NCBI GenBank assembly: GCA_947095585.1
Contig: OX352762.1
Span: 30,232,669-30,296,668, forward strand
DNA from: Nephrocerus scutellatus
Taxonomy: Eukaryota; Arthropoda; Insecta; Diptera; Pipunculidae
Direction of reading: 5' to 3'
DNA: 64,000 nt
Part shown: positions 30,801 through 42,112 of the stretch, in pieces
Layout: each line of letters starts with the position of its first letter
Position numbering within the stretch: position 1 is the stretch's first letter
Position numbers and translations under genes: made by a program
The notes under the pieces: model-generated
What the model saw: only the letters and a program-made list of their open reading frames with translations
What the model was told of the DNA's origin: nothing
Databases searched by the model: none

Positions 30801-33800
30801 AATTTTAAAATTTCACCTAACATCAAGGAAAGTTCTCAGGAAGCAACTGGAGCTGAAGATGTTAATGATAATGCCAACGTAAAAACTGCAGAATCAGATG
30901 TTTTGACTGATAACAAAAGAAATAATTGTAAAGTTGTGATTTTGAATGCATCGATCGAAAACGTTGAGCGGATTTCCGATATAAAATCACATAAAGCAGA
31001 TGTGACGGAGTCGCATGATGACTCTAATAAGTCGTTGATAGTAAACAAGGATGAAAACTCTAATATTGAAAATAATTTGACTACAACGAAAAAAGAATTC
31101 CTCTTCGATAAATTATTCGGAGCCTCACCACATTCTAATCATGCACAGCCATTAAAAGATGGTGTTATTGAAATTTTAAGTGAAACAATTTCGACTTCAC
31201 ACGAATCGGTTAAAAATGTTCAGCTCGTGTCTTCAACTGCAATTGCGACCGGAAATGCCAAAAAAACTAATGTTGAAGAATATTTTTGCTTGAATAGAAT
31301 GGAAGACGCAAAAAATTCCGAGGAAAAAGTAAATGTTTTCAATAATAACAACGGTCTGAATACCTTGGCTAATTGCTGTGAAAATGATGAAAACAAGTTT
31401 AAAAGTCCTATTAAAATGGAATTTATGCAGGAGCTTACAAAGTTTTCAAAAATGCCAAACCACTTTCTTAAAGATTGCAAACAGTCAGATGACATGAGTT
31501 CAAGCAGTGGCATTTCGTTAAAAAGATTGTCTGATAATTTTAGCTCTATTTTTAGTAAAAATAATATGGATATACCTTTGCTTGGAGAGGATGGCCAAGA
31601 TGTTGTCTCTACCGATCAGGTATTGGGCAAACCCGAACACGAATCCGATAAAACAGTTAACTCACCACCAGCTGTAGAAGTTCAACCATTTTTGTTAAAC
31701 ATCCCTAACATACCATCGCAAAAGAATTTACAAATAGCACCTGGACTAACCCAATCCCAGCCCAATGATGAAAATATTTTGTCACATAACTCTGAATCCG
31801 ATAAATGTTGTTCCATGCGCAATAATAATAGTAAAGAATCTACCAACGAAACTGATAAACATGTCATAAAAGTGGATAAATCCAACACTGCAATTACTGA
31901 TAAAATAACAAGCGTTGATAATAATTTCAGAGAAAATATTCAACATACTCTCACAATTGAAGAGGAAAAACCAAATAATTTATCTAATAACTTTGAGAGC
32001 TTTGCTCAAAACGTAGATACATCGATTACTCCGAAATCAATAGATGTTTCTGGCAATAAATTAACTCAGGATGAACCTGATCATAAAATGGAAACAATAG
32101 AAATCTTAAAGGATATGCCTCAAGATCTAAAACATTTTAAAACAATTTATGTTAATTCAAATTTTGAAAATACTAACATAAATGAAATCCAGGACGGCAA
32201 AGAAAACTTATTCAATAAAACAATTTCTATGTCAAATCAAAATGTTGAGAATGTCCCGGTTGAGTTGAAAGAGACATTTGTCCCACAAGAGGTAATTTCT
32301 ACATACAAAACTGCAAACCAGGAGAAGAAAACAAAGAGATGTAAAAACGTAAAGCGCAAAGAAAGTAAATCCAAGGACTCTGGCGTTACCTCATCGTCTG
32401 ACGTTTTAAATTTGACAGCGGCATTATCCTTGGCCGACTTAAAGGAAACATACCTAAACAAAAGCAATACAAGGAAAAGGAAACTTTCTTCGCCTACTTT
32501 AAGTGAAGTACGCATATCGACGCATTCAGTGGATAATAATATAGTGCCCATCGAGGATGGGAATGGAGGTAAAGCACCGTCGCCAAAACATAGGTCCGAA
32601 CGAATGAAAAAATCCGTAAAATATGATATCAGAAAGGAAGCTAAAGTTCCAATTAAATTGGATCAAGAAATTATAGGGAACATATTCACTGTAAATCTTT
32701 TGCCATCCAATGATAATACTGCTTTTAATAAAACTTCTCTCAGTGACTACACAAACTTAAAAAGAACACAGGATTGTGGAGTGAAATCCAACAATTCGAA
32801 CGACACTGACATAACAAACCGTAAGGTTAAATCTAAAAAAACAATAAGAGGCAGTAGAAGCGACGATCTTGAAAAAATTGTTCAGTGTTCGGTTGACTTA
32901 TCAGTAAAATCGATGAAAACAAAAGAAAACATACATTCTGTGTATTCACTAGTAGCAACTGAGCTACCCGAGTGTGCCACAGATAAGAGAAAAAAAGGAA
33001 AGAATCATAATTTTGGTGAGAATATTCAAAGTTCGTATACTCAATTTGAAAATGAAAAAAAATCAAAAAAATCAAAGAAAATGGAAAACACAGCTCAGCA
33101 AAACATTTTCGATGCCGAATCACAAGCGAATGCTGTACAAAATCTGCCATCGACTTTATTCAATACTTTAGAAGGTCCTAATTTTGAATTTCAAGAAATT
33201 GACTTACAAATGCAGTCAATATTTGAATCTCCACCTTGTAAAACAAAAAAGAACAATTCAAGGGTTTTTGATTTAGATTTCGAATCAGCAACTCCATTAT
33301 CGTTGCGAGTGCCTAGATCAGAATATTTAGATCAAACGCAAACACAAACAAAAGAATCCGAGGCCAGTAACACTACATTGGATATTTCTGATATCTCATC
33401 GCATCTGCATGATGCCTTAAATAGCTATACTCAAAACCAGTCAAAAGGAACTAACGAGTTAGCAGTGAATTCGTATCCCTCACCTCAACCTCAAAGTACT
33501 AATATAAGTCCCGTTCATCCTTTGGGGTCATCTGGCTTTTTAAATGCATCGTCTCTACAAAGTTATCCATCAGTTTCAAAGTTAAGGGATTCGGTACTTC
33601 CGAATCAAAGACCACCACAAGAACCTTCAGTTGCTGTTGGCGACGTATTTTCACCCCGCACTGATGACATGCTTTTGGCCTTAAATGATTGCTTACTTCC
33701 ATCTAGTAGTACAGCGTTGCCTGATCTATCTCATGTTTCTTGTAAGTCCGACGCAATTATCGGCGAGACTGCAGATTCTTCTGATGTTAGGCGCAGTTTT

Positions 33801-33953
33801 TTAAACAACACCATCAGTAATACAGAAACGAAGAAAATATCCATGGGTTTAAGTGAATATGTGATAGAAAAAATTTCACCCAGCGCCTCTCACATATCTA
33901 TTACACGAAAAAAAATAAAAAAGAAAAGCCGTTTATCCGCTGCACCAATTTAA
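27879..33953 (+). CDS. FLASH: FLASH/CASP8AP2-like histone-locus-body protein (4 exons)
   Basis: Exons are 27879-27935, 27992-28182, 28260-28652 and 30419-33953, joined at GT..AG introns of 56, 77 and 1766 nt. The total is 4176 nt, in frame, 1391 residues. The start MAEYDLYDDLDDFHK is the first ATG after an upstream AT-rich leader. Residues ~20-83 form a coiled coil whose heart (LETAKSEIKRKDDQIHDL, residues 63-80) resembles the conserved N-terminal coiled coil of FLASH. The acidic LYDDLDD before it is placed like the Lsm11-binding segment. The remaining ~1250 residues are Ser/Asn/Lys-rich and look disordered, ending in a basic tail (RKKIKKKSRL). I see no SANT domain. In animals FLASH helps U7 snRNP cleave histone pre-mRNA in the histone locus body; that role is inferred from the N-terminus. 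The coding structure is sure; the family name is moderately sure. Confidence 0.8.
29140..29500. repeat. Dispersed repeat E in intron 3 (related copy at 35400-35625)
   Basis: The order ATTTAACTTGA, TTTTGTCCGACA, CACGACCTAG, AGGAGCCAATAA, CGCGTGTGACGCTTGTGGCG, a poly-A run and GGACTGTGTGGCGTTTGTCGA is repeated, diverged, at 35400-35625. It is noncoding and contains clustered CACGTG/CGCGTG-type words. It is probably a short nonautonomous element. Confidence 0.5.
29917..30350. repeat. Long foldback element at the 3' end of intron 3
   Basis: The left arm (29917-30073) and right arm (30195-30350) are reverse complements over ~155 bases with a ~120-base loop. The outer end is TATAGGATTTCAATTTCAAA. 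Within the arms a ~20-base phrase (AAACTTTTTCCAAA with variants) is repeated 5-6 times. A single related arm occurs at 52500-52640. The right arm ends 68 bases before exon 4 of the FLASH-like gene, so the pre-mRNA could form a strong hairpin just upstream of the acceptor. Confidence 0.75.
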
Positions 33954-34399
33954 AGTGTTTTGAAACAAGTTTGAAACAAGTTACAAACATTTAATATAAC
34001 ATTAAGCCCTTAAAAATATACATTGATTTTAATATCATTATTTTTCATCTATTTTATAAGCAAGGGCTAGAAAAACATATCTTATTGTTGTAATTCAGAT
34101 TATATTGTATTGTTAATTGGTGTAATGTCTTTTGACAAACTTCATTTATAATTTCGTAATCACATGGCAAAAAAATCCTATACTGCTGTCAAAGTATATA
34201 ATGGTTTGTGTCCTTGTTTGTGATGATGTTCTTCTAAAATGTATGCTGAAAATTGTGAACCACTGAATTCCATCACACTTTTAGAGTGGATCATTAGTAT
34301 ATAGAGGATATTCTGATTATAAAGCCCGTAAACTGATAGGACCAAACTTTTGCGTCATTCTATATTTTTCGTAATTTTTAGTTAAATTTTACTTTACAC
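33954..34399. other. 3' flank of the FLASH-like gene
   Basis: AT-rich sequence after the stop codon; no canonical AATAAA in the first 100 bases, though AT-rich variants (AATATA at ~33993) are present. No further gene seen. Confidence 0.5.
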
Positions 34400-34720
34400 A
34401 ACAGCTTTTTAAATTTTCAACTCATGAATTATCTTGAAACCAACGAAATCCTTAGTGACCGGCAGTATGGATTTCGTGGGCAACGTTCTACTGGTGATCT
34501 GATGGTATATCACACCGAACAGTGGAACCGGTCTTTGCATCGATTTGGAGAAAGCAAAGCTGTTGCACTCGATATTTCTAAGGCATTTGACAGAGTTTGG
34601 CTTCAAGCTCTTTTGCCCAAAATGCGTGCTTATAGAGTCGATGATAAACTGCTTCACTGGATTAGAAGCTATCTTTTGGATCGCTCAATTCAAGTTGTAT
34701 TGGACGGTTTCAAGTCGTAA
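34400..34720 (+). pseudogene. LINE-A fragment (RT core, one exon-sized piece)
   Basis: This 99-residue open frame covers the middle of RT: EILSDRQYGFRGQRSTGDL, VALDISKAFDRVW (motif A with its catalytic Asp) and YLLDRSIQVVLDGFKS. It is about 85-90% identical at protein level, by eye, to residues ~170-265 of the RT at 36875-38425. Both ends are truncated without tail or target duplication. It is on the opposite strand to the intact LINE-A copies. Confidence 0.8.
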
Positions 34721-35184
34721 GTACATAACTTAAATCAAAGATTATAGAGATATCAAGAAAAACGAAGTAGAAAATTTTTTATACAAAAATGAATGGGTTC
34801 CGCAATTGATATAGGTTGTACCCTCAGTTGTGTGAGTGAATTCTTAACTTGACGTGTTGTATCATATTATATGAAGAACTGGTTACGCACTCACAGTGCT
34901 TTACAGCTTAACTCAACTCAAAAGAAAGAATTTTAGTAGTACTTCGTAGCTTCGTACGTCGTTGTGTGCACGGTGCACCGGCCATGCGATGTGGCTGCTA
35001 TGTTTTCACCACCAAATGGGAAATTTCATTACAAAATCGAATCTCCGATTAGAAAAATTACAAGAAAAAATTCAATTTTTAAATACTATATATTAACTTC
35101 CCGTGCACGGTTGTGTGTGGCTTTCTGTGTGGCTGGTGGAATCTTGCGATCAATTCTTAACGCACATCCTTAAGTCCGATTTCC
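34721..35184. other. Intergenic, nothing recognised
   Basis: No gene or shared repeat identified; a 69-codon open frame at 34964-35173 has no recognisable features. Confidence 0.5.
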
Positions 35185-35245
35185 CTGAAATTGTACACAT
35201 GTGTATTTCCAGTGACAATACTTTCTTTTAAAATTTGGATTGTTT
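35185..35245 (-). repeat. Repeat C fragment, reverse orientation
   Basis: The reverse complement reads AAAGTATTGTCACTGGAAAT then ACACATGTGTAC, matching the repeat C segment AAAGTATTATCACCGGAAAT at 40793. Only a short diverged piece is present. Confidence 0.5.
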
Positions 35246-35399
35246 TAAAAAATTTATCCGATGTTCTTACATTTTCTTCAAATTTTGTGAGCGATGTGCT
35301 GCGCAGTATTAATATTTCAGGGCTTTTCAACAATTTAATAATAAATCCATGCTACAAAGAATAATAATATGTTTTTATAGGTATTTGTTGTTTTTAAAA

Positions 35400-35625
35400 A
35401 GTTTCATTTAACTTGACTTGACCCCTGTTTGTCTGTATTTTTAACTACTTTGAGGTCCTTTTTAAACACGCATGACCTAGCTCAATTACAGAGGCCAATC
35501 CCGCGTGTAACGTGTGTCGCGAGCCGAGTGTGATGCGTGGAAAAAAGGAAATAGTTTGAAATATGGCCGACCTAAAAACATTAATTTTACCAAATAATAA
35601 AGGACTCTGTGGCATTTGTCAATCT
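35400..35625. repeat. Dispersed repeat E, second copy
   Basis: It shares the order TAACTTGA, GTTTGTCTG, CATGACCTAG, AGGCCAATCC, CGCGTGTAACGTGTGTCGCG and GGACTCTGTGGCATTTGTC with 29140-29500 in the FLASH intron, with substitutions and a shorter middle. It ends at the start of the tandem array. Confidence 0.5.
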
Positions 35626-35640
35626 ATATAGAATTTTTTT

Positions 35641-35885
35641 TTTTTATAATGTACACACGCTAAAGGGGTTTGCACCATTATAATGCTTAGCACAGCGTGG
35701 GCGTTAGGAAATTAGGGAGAGGAAAGGATGAGATGTCTATGCACACGTGTCTTAAACGACTGCAGATCATATAAATGCGGAAACACAGAATCAGGCAATT
35801 CATTCCACATAACTATCGTGCGGCTAAAGAAGGAATCTCTGAATTGGTTAGTACGTCCGAAGATAGGCTTAAAAGTAGACCCGTG
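35641..35885 (-). pseudogene. LINE-A 3' end fragment with poly-A (unit 1)
   Basis: On the - strand this is only the 3' untranslated end of a LINE-A copy, about 85% identical by eye to 36635-36870. It ends GCGTGTGTACATTAT followed by about 14 As (35633-35646 on the + strand as Ts). The poly-A marks the unit's left end. Identical copies lie at 40879-41123 and 46119-46363. Confidence 0.75.
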
Positions 35886-36618
35886 ATGGGGATGGACTGG
35901 CCTGCGTCCTCTTCAACCTGGCGTTAGAGAAAGTGATCCGAGGCTTTGACGTAACGGCGAGAGGAACAATCCTCTATAAGTCCATTCAGATTCTGGCTAA
36001 CGCAGACGATATTGACATCGTTGGTAGAAACCGAAGAGCTGTACAGGAAGCTTTCATCTAGGCGGCACGAAATCTGGGGTAACACATAAATGAGAGCAAA
36101 ACGAAGTTCATGGTGGCCACGTCTGCGAGTAGAAGATCCAACATTGGTCCCTCAATTCAAATAGTGGAACGCGAATTTGAAGTAGAGCAAGTTTTGAACT
36201 ACCTCGGGTCAACTGTAGCAGCCAATACCAGCATGGAACCAGAAATACGCGCACGGTTGTTTAAAGCCAACAAAGCCAACTATAGTCTGTCAAGACTCTT
36301 CAAATCCAGAAACTTAACCATGACGTCCAAGCTGCTGATATATAAGACAATGGTCTTATTAGTACTTACATATGGATCCGAGACTTGGGTGCTTACCAAA
36401 AAGCATTCTGACCTCTTAGCCACGTTCAAGAGAAAAGTCTTACGGAGAATTGTTGGCCCCGTATGTGAGGAAGGACGATTCCGGAGACTCTATAATGATG
36501 AGATCTACAAGCGTTACCTCGATGTCGACATAGTGAAGAATATTAAGCTCGGTAGGCTCCGGTGGGCAGGACACCTAGCTCGCATGAGCAAAGATTATCC
36601 TGCTTTGCTCGGAAAGTC
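35886..36618 (+). pseudogene. RTE-B fragment (unit 1)
   Basis: It starts inside the RT (GDGLACVLF-equivalent, then ANADDIDIVG, where the catalytic Tyr of YADD is Asn: CTGGCTAACGCAGACGAT). It continues to the C-terminal part in an open frame from 36110 with NYLGSTVAANTSMEPEIRA, YGSETWVLTKKHSDL and GRLRWAGHLARM. The frame then runs into antisense LINE-A, giving a chimeric 187-residue frame ending at 36673. A frameshift precedes 36110. It is dead, and cut by the LINE-A insertion. Confidence 0.8.
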
Positions 36619-36874
36619 CTTTACCAGGAAAAAATTTAATTTACACACGCTAAACGGATTTGCACTCTTTTAGTGCTTAGCACAGCGTGGGCATTAGGAA
36701 ATTATGGAGAGGAAAAGATGAGATGTCTATGCACGCGTGTCTTAAATGACTGCAGATCATATAAATTCGAAAACACAGAATCGGGCCAGTCATTCCACAT
36801 AACTGTAGTGCGGCTAAAGAAGGAATCTGTGAATCCGTACGTCCGAAGATGGGCCTAATGGTAGAATCATGGGC

Positions 36875-38425
36875 TCAAGCTGAGGCACGGGTATTACGGA
36901 TGGGTTGGAGAATGGGCGGGATGCATCCGGATATTTCTTTTGAACACCGCTTGTGGAAAAAGCGATAAAACAGTGACAGGCAGGAAACATTCCTACGATG
37001 TTCAAGCGATTCGATTGTTTTCGCGATATGTACGTCACCAATAAGTTTTAACGCGCGGTTCTGAACTCTGTCTAGTAGATGCAATGTGGTCTTGGGAGCA
37101 CCTGCCCAGACAATGCAGTTGTATTCAAGTTTAGGGCGAATATACGCCTTGTAAACAGTAGCCAGATCTGAAGGAGTGAAGTACATCTTGCACCGTTTTA
37201 GGAAACCTAAGCATCTCGCAGCATTTTTGGCGATGGCAAATATGTGGTCATTCCAAAGAAGCTTGTTGTTGACACACATACCGAGAATTGAGAGTTTTTC
37301 AGTTTCTTTGATGCAAGATCCATTCATGGTTAAAGTTTGGGGGTTTAAATTACGCTTAGACGACAGAAGACAGCATTGGGTTTTAGAAGCGTTAAATTCA
37401 ACTCTATTATGTAGGCCCCACCTTGTTATGCTGTCAAGGTCAGAATTTAACGTGCTTAACATACGTTGTTGTGTCGAAGAGGGGCGCGCAGAAAGCGAGA
37501 AGTCATATGAAAAGCTAAGAGTACTGTCGTCAGCAAAGGAATGGATTGGATTAGAGGTGGTGGATAGGAGATCATTAATGAAAATCAGAAAGAGTGTCGG
37601 AGATAAAAAAGAGCCTTGAGGAACACCGGCGTTTATGCGGTTGACATTGGATTTGAATCCGTCCAATACGACCTGGATTGAACGGTCAGAAAGGTAGTTC
37701 CTAGTCCAATCGAGCAGGGTGTTGTTAATTCCATAAGCAGTCATTTTCGACAAAAGAGCTTGATGCCAGACTCTGTCAAATGCCTTGGAAATATCGAGTG
37801 CAACGACTTTACTTTCACCAAATTTGTGAATAGACTGGTTCCACTTTTCAGTGAGATAAGCCATCAGGTCACCTGTAGAGCGCTGCCTACGAAAACCGTA
37901 CTGCTGGTCACTAAGGATTTCACGTGATTCAAGGTATTGCATAAGCTTACGATTGATCAGGGTTTCCATAACCTTGGAGAGTATGGATGTTAGCGCAATG
38001 GGTCGGTATGAGGAAAGAGATGACGTTTCGCCTTTTTTAGGAACAGGCTGGATAAAGGCTGCTTTCCAATTCCGTGGGACGACTCCAGAAGAATAAGACA
38101 AATGGAAAAGTCTGCGCAGTGGTAATGCCAACGTTGAAGAACACCTCTTCAAAACTAAAGCGGGAATGCCATCAGGCCCAGCAGATTTATGAATGTTGAG
38201 ATCATTTAATACTCTAGCCACTTGACGAGTACGAAAGTAAATCTGTCCCATAGAGGATTCAACTCTTTCAAGTACAGGCGGCGACAACGCGCTATGTGGC
38301 AGCGTAGAGCTAGCTGCGAAATGTGAAGCAAGCAGATTGGCCTTGTCTATAGAGCTGACAGTTGGAACATCATTGTGAATAAGCGTTGGAATTGAAGACG
38401 AGGCAGTATTTTTTATTCGTTTCAC
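36875..38425 (-). pseudogene. LINE-A reverse transcriptase region (unit 1)
   Basis: 516 residues are open. RT motifs in order are IHKSAGPDGIPALVLKRC, NWKAAFIQPVPKKG, SSYRPIALTSILSKVMETLI, QYGFRRQRSTGDLMAYL, ALDISKAFDRVWH (motif A), GVPQGSFLSPTLFLIFINDL (motif B) and HSFADDSTLSF (motif C, FADD). The thumb/C-terminal part has LSILGMCVNNKLLWNDHIFA and KLEYNCIVWAGAPKTTLHLL. The catalytic Asp residues are intact. It would normally be continuous with the endonuclease, but a TAA right before it (KNFW-stop-FVKRIKN) cuts it off. The first Met is therefore not a real start. Confidence 0.85.
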
Positions 38426-38428
38426 GAA

Positions 38429-39545
38429 TTACCAAAAATTTTTACTTCCTTTGGGACATTGAAGTATTTTTTGCCTCAGTTTTTGGTCATATTCGAATTT
38501 TGCGCGTTTAAGGTAGGCATTGCAATCATTTCTGACTCGTCTAAATTTGGTTCGGTTTTCCACAGTGGGTTTTATTTTATATAACCGAAAGCATACCTCA
38601 CGGTTCCTAGTAACCTCTTTGCAGCTTAAGTCATACCACGCATTTTCCTTCGGTTTAATACACTCTGTCCTGGAAGGGATAAATTGTATCATACCCTCGA
38701 GGATTATGTTAGTGATCGTATTAGAAGTGGCATCCACACCACTATTGGCGTTAAGTGGCCAGTTATAGCTTCTAAAGAAATTATTGAGGCCATCCCAGTT
38801 GGCTTTCTCGTATAGCCATACTTTTCTTTTAGGAGTTTTCTCTTTAACTGTGTGGTTTGACAACGAGAAATTAGCTGATACTACACAATGGTCTGAAGAG
38901 CCTAGAGGCGATAATAAACTGACGGTGTATTTGTTAGGAAGAGAAGTAAGAAACAAGTCAAGGGTATTAGCGTTATGACTAACAATGTCTGGAATTCGAG
39001 TGGGCTCATTCACAAGCTGAGTGAGATGGTTAAAATCAGAAAATAACAACATCCTTTCCTTGCGGTGTTGTTAAGCCTGAGTGGCGAAGCCAACTAGAAT
39101 TGTGAATATTGAAATCTCCCGCAATTACGATTTCAGACAATGGATCAATTGAAAAAATTCTAGTGATAGAGTCGGACAGTGCATCTAACTCACTACAAGT
39201 TGAGACACTGTCTAAATTGGGGCTTCTGTATATGAAGCAGTAGTAAATGATATGCTTACGCACTTTGACTTTGAGCCAAATGAAGTTGAGTTCCGCGTTG
39301 GAACAATGATTGAAATGTGCTTGGGTTTGGTAAGCAATATCACTACGTACATATATTGCGAGACCGCGGTGGGGAAAAAATACTGGCACTAAGTTGTAAC
39401 CAGGCCAACTAAAATCCGAAACGTCGGAATCAGCATTAACCTGGGTTTCTGTTAGTGCCAGAATACACGTGGCCGAGAGATTCAATCTAAGCCCACGAAT
39501 GTTACACACGTCAACCCTGAATCCACACACAGTTATGTTGGACAC
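38429..39545 (-). pseudogene. LINE-A endonuclease and linker region (unit 1)
   Basis: 39545-39036 encodes the endonuclease: VCNIRGLRLNLS, CILALTETQVNADSD with the catalytic Glu, IYVRSDIAYQTQ, FIYRSPNLDSVS and IVIAGDFNIHNSSW. Between RLNLS and CILALTET roughly 12-15 residues usual for the family appear to be missing. A frameshift at ~39045 passes to 39052-38429 with NEPTRIPDIVSHNANTLDLF, GSSDHCVVSANFSL (the SDH motif) and a linker ending KNFW-stop. It cannot yield active enzyme. Confidence 0.8.
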
Positions 39546-40192
39546 ACTCTGACTGAATCAAGACGAACCGTGATGCGAAGGGACAATGAAACCACTCAAA
39601 ACAAACCGCTGCTAGTGTTATGCCTTTTCAGCAGTTATGAATTGAGCGATTGACAAAGCAATCACACACACTGCCCGCCTCTCTGCAGAGTAGTGAACCA
39701 AACACACTAGGTCATCGAGTTGTTAGATAAACAAAAACGATTCACTAGCATCTTCAGCAGGGATCGAGTGGAAAAAGGAGAGACAAAGGAAAGAAGGAAA
39801 ACAGGTATACAACGCCACGCTTTAAGCACTATGAGCACCACCACGATACTGCACTGGGTTGGTGGTTTTATGTTTTTTTTTTTTTTGTGAATCGACACAA
39901 GCACACAGCACACACGGCGAACACGTTGAAACTTGAAAATTGTAGCCAGACACAGCCGTTTTATTTTGCCGAATGTTTTTCTTCACTTCTTTTTTCTTTT
40001 TGTTTTTTTTTCCTTCTATTTTTCGACAATAACTCGAGCGCGGAAGTTAAAGACTACTCTCAACGGAATGCAGTAGACAACAGAATGTTAGATAGAAACA
40101 ATTAAATAAATGTTTAAACGTATGCAAGGATCATTTCGTTTCTCGTTGACGAAGCCAAGCTTAAGCGGGTACTATCTCATCTTTAAATTTAG

Positions 40193-40425
40193 GTTATTCT
40201 AGTGGTATCGAAACTAAAGATGATAATTTTATCATGCCTGACCCAAGTTATACAAAAAGTGTGCACCATAATTTTTCTACACCTGAATTTGAGAAATACG
40301 AACCTCCTTCGAAATTAATTTGTACCGATTATGAAGAAGACAAACCCATTTGTCGTAATTGCGAGACGCTAACAAAAAATGTTGCGATTACAGAGCAGAA
40401 TATATTAATATTGAAGAAAAATTAG
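40193..40425 (+). pseudogene. Exon-like ORF of an unrecognised host gene (unit 1 copy)
   Basis: After a plausible acceptor (TTTAAATTTAG, 40182-40192) an open frame encodes GYSSGIETKDDNFIMPDPSY, then FSTPEFEKYEPPSKLICTDY and PICRNCETLTKNVAITEQ, ending ILKKN-stop at 40425. The composition is unlike the LINEs. One extra A in the A-run before the stop would continue it as LKKKLAIIKK. A CX2C pair and a short helical end are the only visible features. The exon-like piece is triplicated with the unit; the copy in unit 3 lies next to further exon-like sequence. I do not recognise the gene. Confidence 0.4.
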
Positions 40426-40439
40426 CAATTATAAAAAAA

Positions 40440-40865
40440 ACAACCCATAAAAATTAAAATTTTTCTTGTAAATTCTCAATCGGAGATACACACACACACA
40501 CACTGCGTGCTCGTCTTGTGGCAAAATCATCCACCAAACTACGCAGCGGCAGCGAATAGCGCTGCTCACAAAGCACAGAGCTCAGACTTTGCCGTGATCT
40601 GATGCGATATAGCGATATTTAAAAATTGTATATTGGGGTCCCCAAGGGGCCGATCGCTCCAAATTTTTACAAAAAGTGTTTTCCATCGAAGACACACATG
40701 TGTACAAAATTTAAAGAAAATCGGGTAAATTTTGTAAAATATTTGTATGGGAGCCCCCCGAACCCGAGGTCCGAGGGGCCTCAATTTTAATAGAAAGTAT
40801 TATCACCGGAAATATATATGTGTGTGTTTCAATAAAATCGGGCCATGGGAAGTGGGCTAAAAATT
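40440..40865 (+). repeat. Repeat C (unit 1)
   Basis: It begins near TTCTTGTAAATTCTCAATCG, includes a (CA)n run at 40490-40502 and then the ~115-bp units (AATTTTTACAAAAAGTG, ATACACATGTGTACAAAATT and so on). It is truncated at AAAAATT by the junction to unit 2; only the unit 3 copy has its natural end. Confidence 0.7.
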
Positions 40866-41123
40866 ATAGAATTTTTTTTTTTTATAATGTACACACGCTA
40901 AAGGGGTTTGCACCATTATAATGCTTAGCACAGCGTGGGCGTTAGGAAATTAGGGAGAGGAAAGGATGAGATGTCTATGCACACGTGTCTTAAACGACTG
41001 CAGATCATATAAATGCGGAAACACAGAATCAGGCAATTCATTCCACATAACTATCGTGCGGCTAAAGAAGGAATCTCTGAATTGGTTAGTACGTCCGAAG
41101 ATAGGCTTAAAAGTAGACCCGTG

Positions 41124-41856
41124 ATGGGGATGGACTGGCCTGCGTCCTCTTCAACCTGGCGTTAGAGAAAGTGATCCGAGGCTTTGACGTAACGGCGAGA
41201 GGAACAATCCTCTATAAGTCCATTCAGATTCTGGCTAACGCAGACGATATTGACATCGTTGGTAGAAACCGAAGAGCTGTACAGGAAGCTTTCATCTAGG
41301 CGGCACGAAATCTGGGGTAACACATAAATGAGAGCAAAACGAAGTTCATGGTGGCCACGTCTGCGAGTAGAAGATCCAACATTGGTCCCTCAATTCAAAT
41401 AGTGGAACGCGAATTTGAAGTAGAGCAAGTTTTGAACTACCTCGGGTCAACTGTAGCAGCCAATACCAGCATGGAACCAGAAATACGCGCACGGTTGTTT
41501 AAAGCCAACAAAGCCAACTATAGTCTGTCAAGACTCTTCAAATCCAGAAACTTAACCATGACGTCCAAGCTGCTGATATATAAGACAATGGTCTTATTAG
41601 TACTTACATATGGATCCGAGACTTGGGTGCTTACCAAAAAGCATTCTGACCTCTTAGCCACGTTCAAGAGAAAAGTCTTACGGAGAATTGTTGGCCCCGT
41701 ATGTGAGGAAGGACGATTCCGGAGACTCTATAATGATGAGATCTACAAGCGTTACCTCGATGTCGACATAGTGAAGAATATTAAGCTCGGTAGGCTCCGG
41801 TGGGCAGGACACCTAGCTCGCATGAGCAAAGATTATCCTGCTTTGCTCGGAAAGTC
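41124..41856 (+). pseudogene. RTE-B fragment (unit 2)
   Basis: It is identical, as far as compared, to 35886-36618, including the Asn replacing Tyr in the YADD motif and the chimeric frame into antisense LINE-A (41348-41911). Confidence 0.8.
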
Positions 41857-42112
41857 CTTTACCAGGAAAAAATTTAATTTACACACGCTAAACGGATTTG
41901 CACTCTTTTAGTGCTTAGCACAGCGTGGGCATTAGGAAATTATGGAGAGGAAAAGATGAGATGTCTATGCACGCGTGTCTTAAATGACTGCAGATCATAT
42001 AAATTCGAAAACACAGAATCGGGCCAGTCATTCCACATAACTGTAGTGCGGCTAAAGAAGGAATCTGTGAATCCGTACGTCCGAAGATGGGCCTAATGGT
42101 AGAATCATGGGC

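Larger units (their letters stand above)
36622..40130 (-). mobile_element. LINE-A copy, near full length (unit 1)
   Basis: This is a jockey/CR1-like LINE on the - strand inserted into RTE-B. It has a 5' untranslated region (about 40130-39546; the exact start is uncertain), an endonuclease-linker region (39545-38429), RT (38425-36875) and a 3' untranslated region (36874-36622) ending in an A/T-rich tail. The coding region is interrupted by a frameshift at ~39045 and a stop at 38428. No ORF1 is visible. A target duplication could not be found, possibly because the 5' flank was rearranged. Confidence 0.8.

Noticed and set aside
36110..36673. 187-codon frame repeated in three places
   Set aside because: It is an RTE-B RT remnant running into antisense LINE-A; the duplication only multiplies the fragment.
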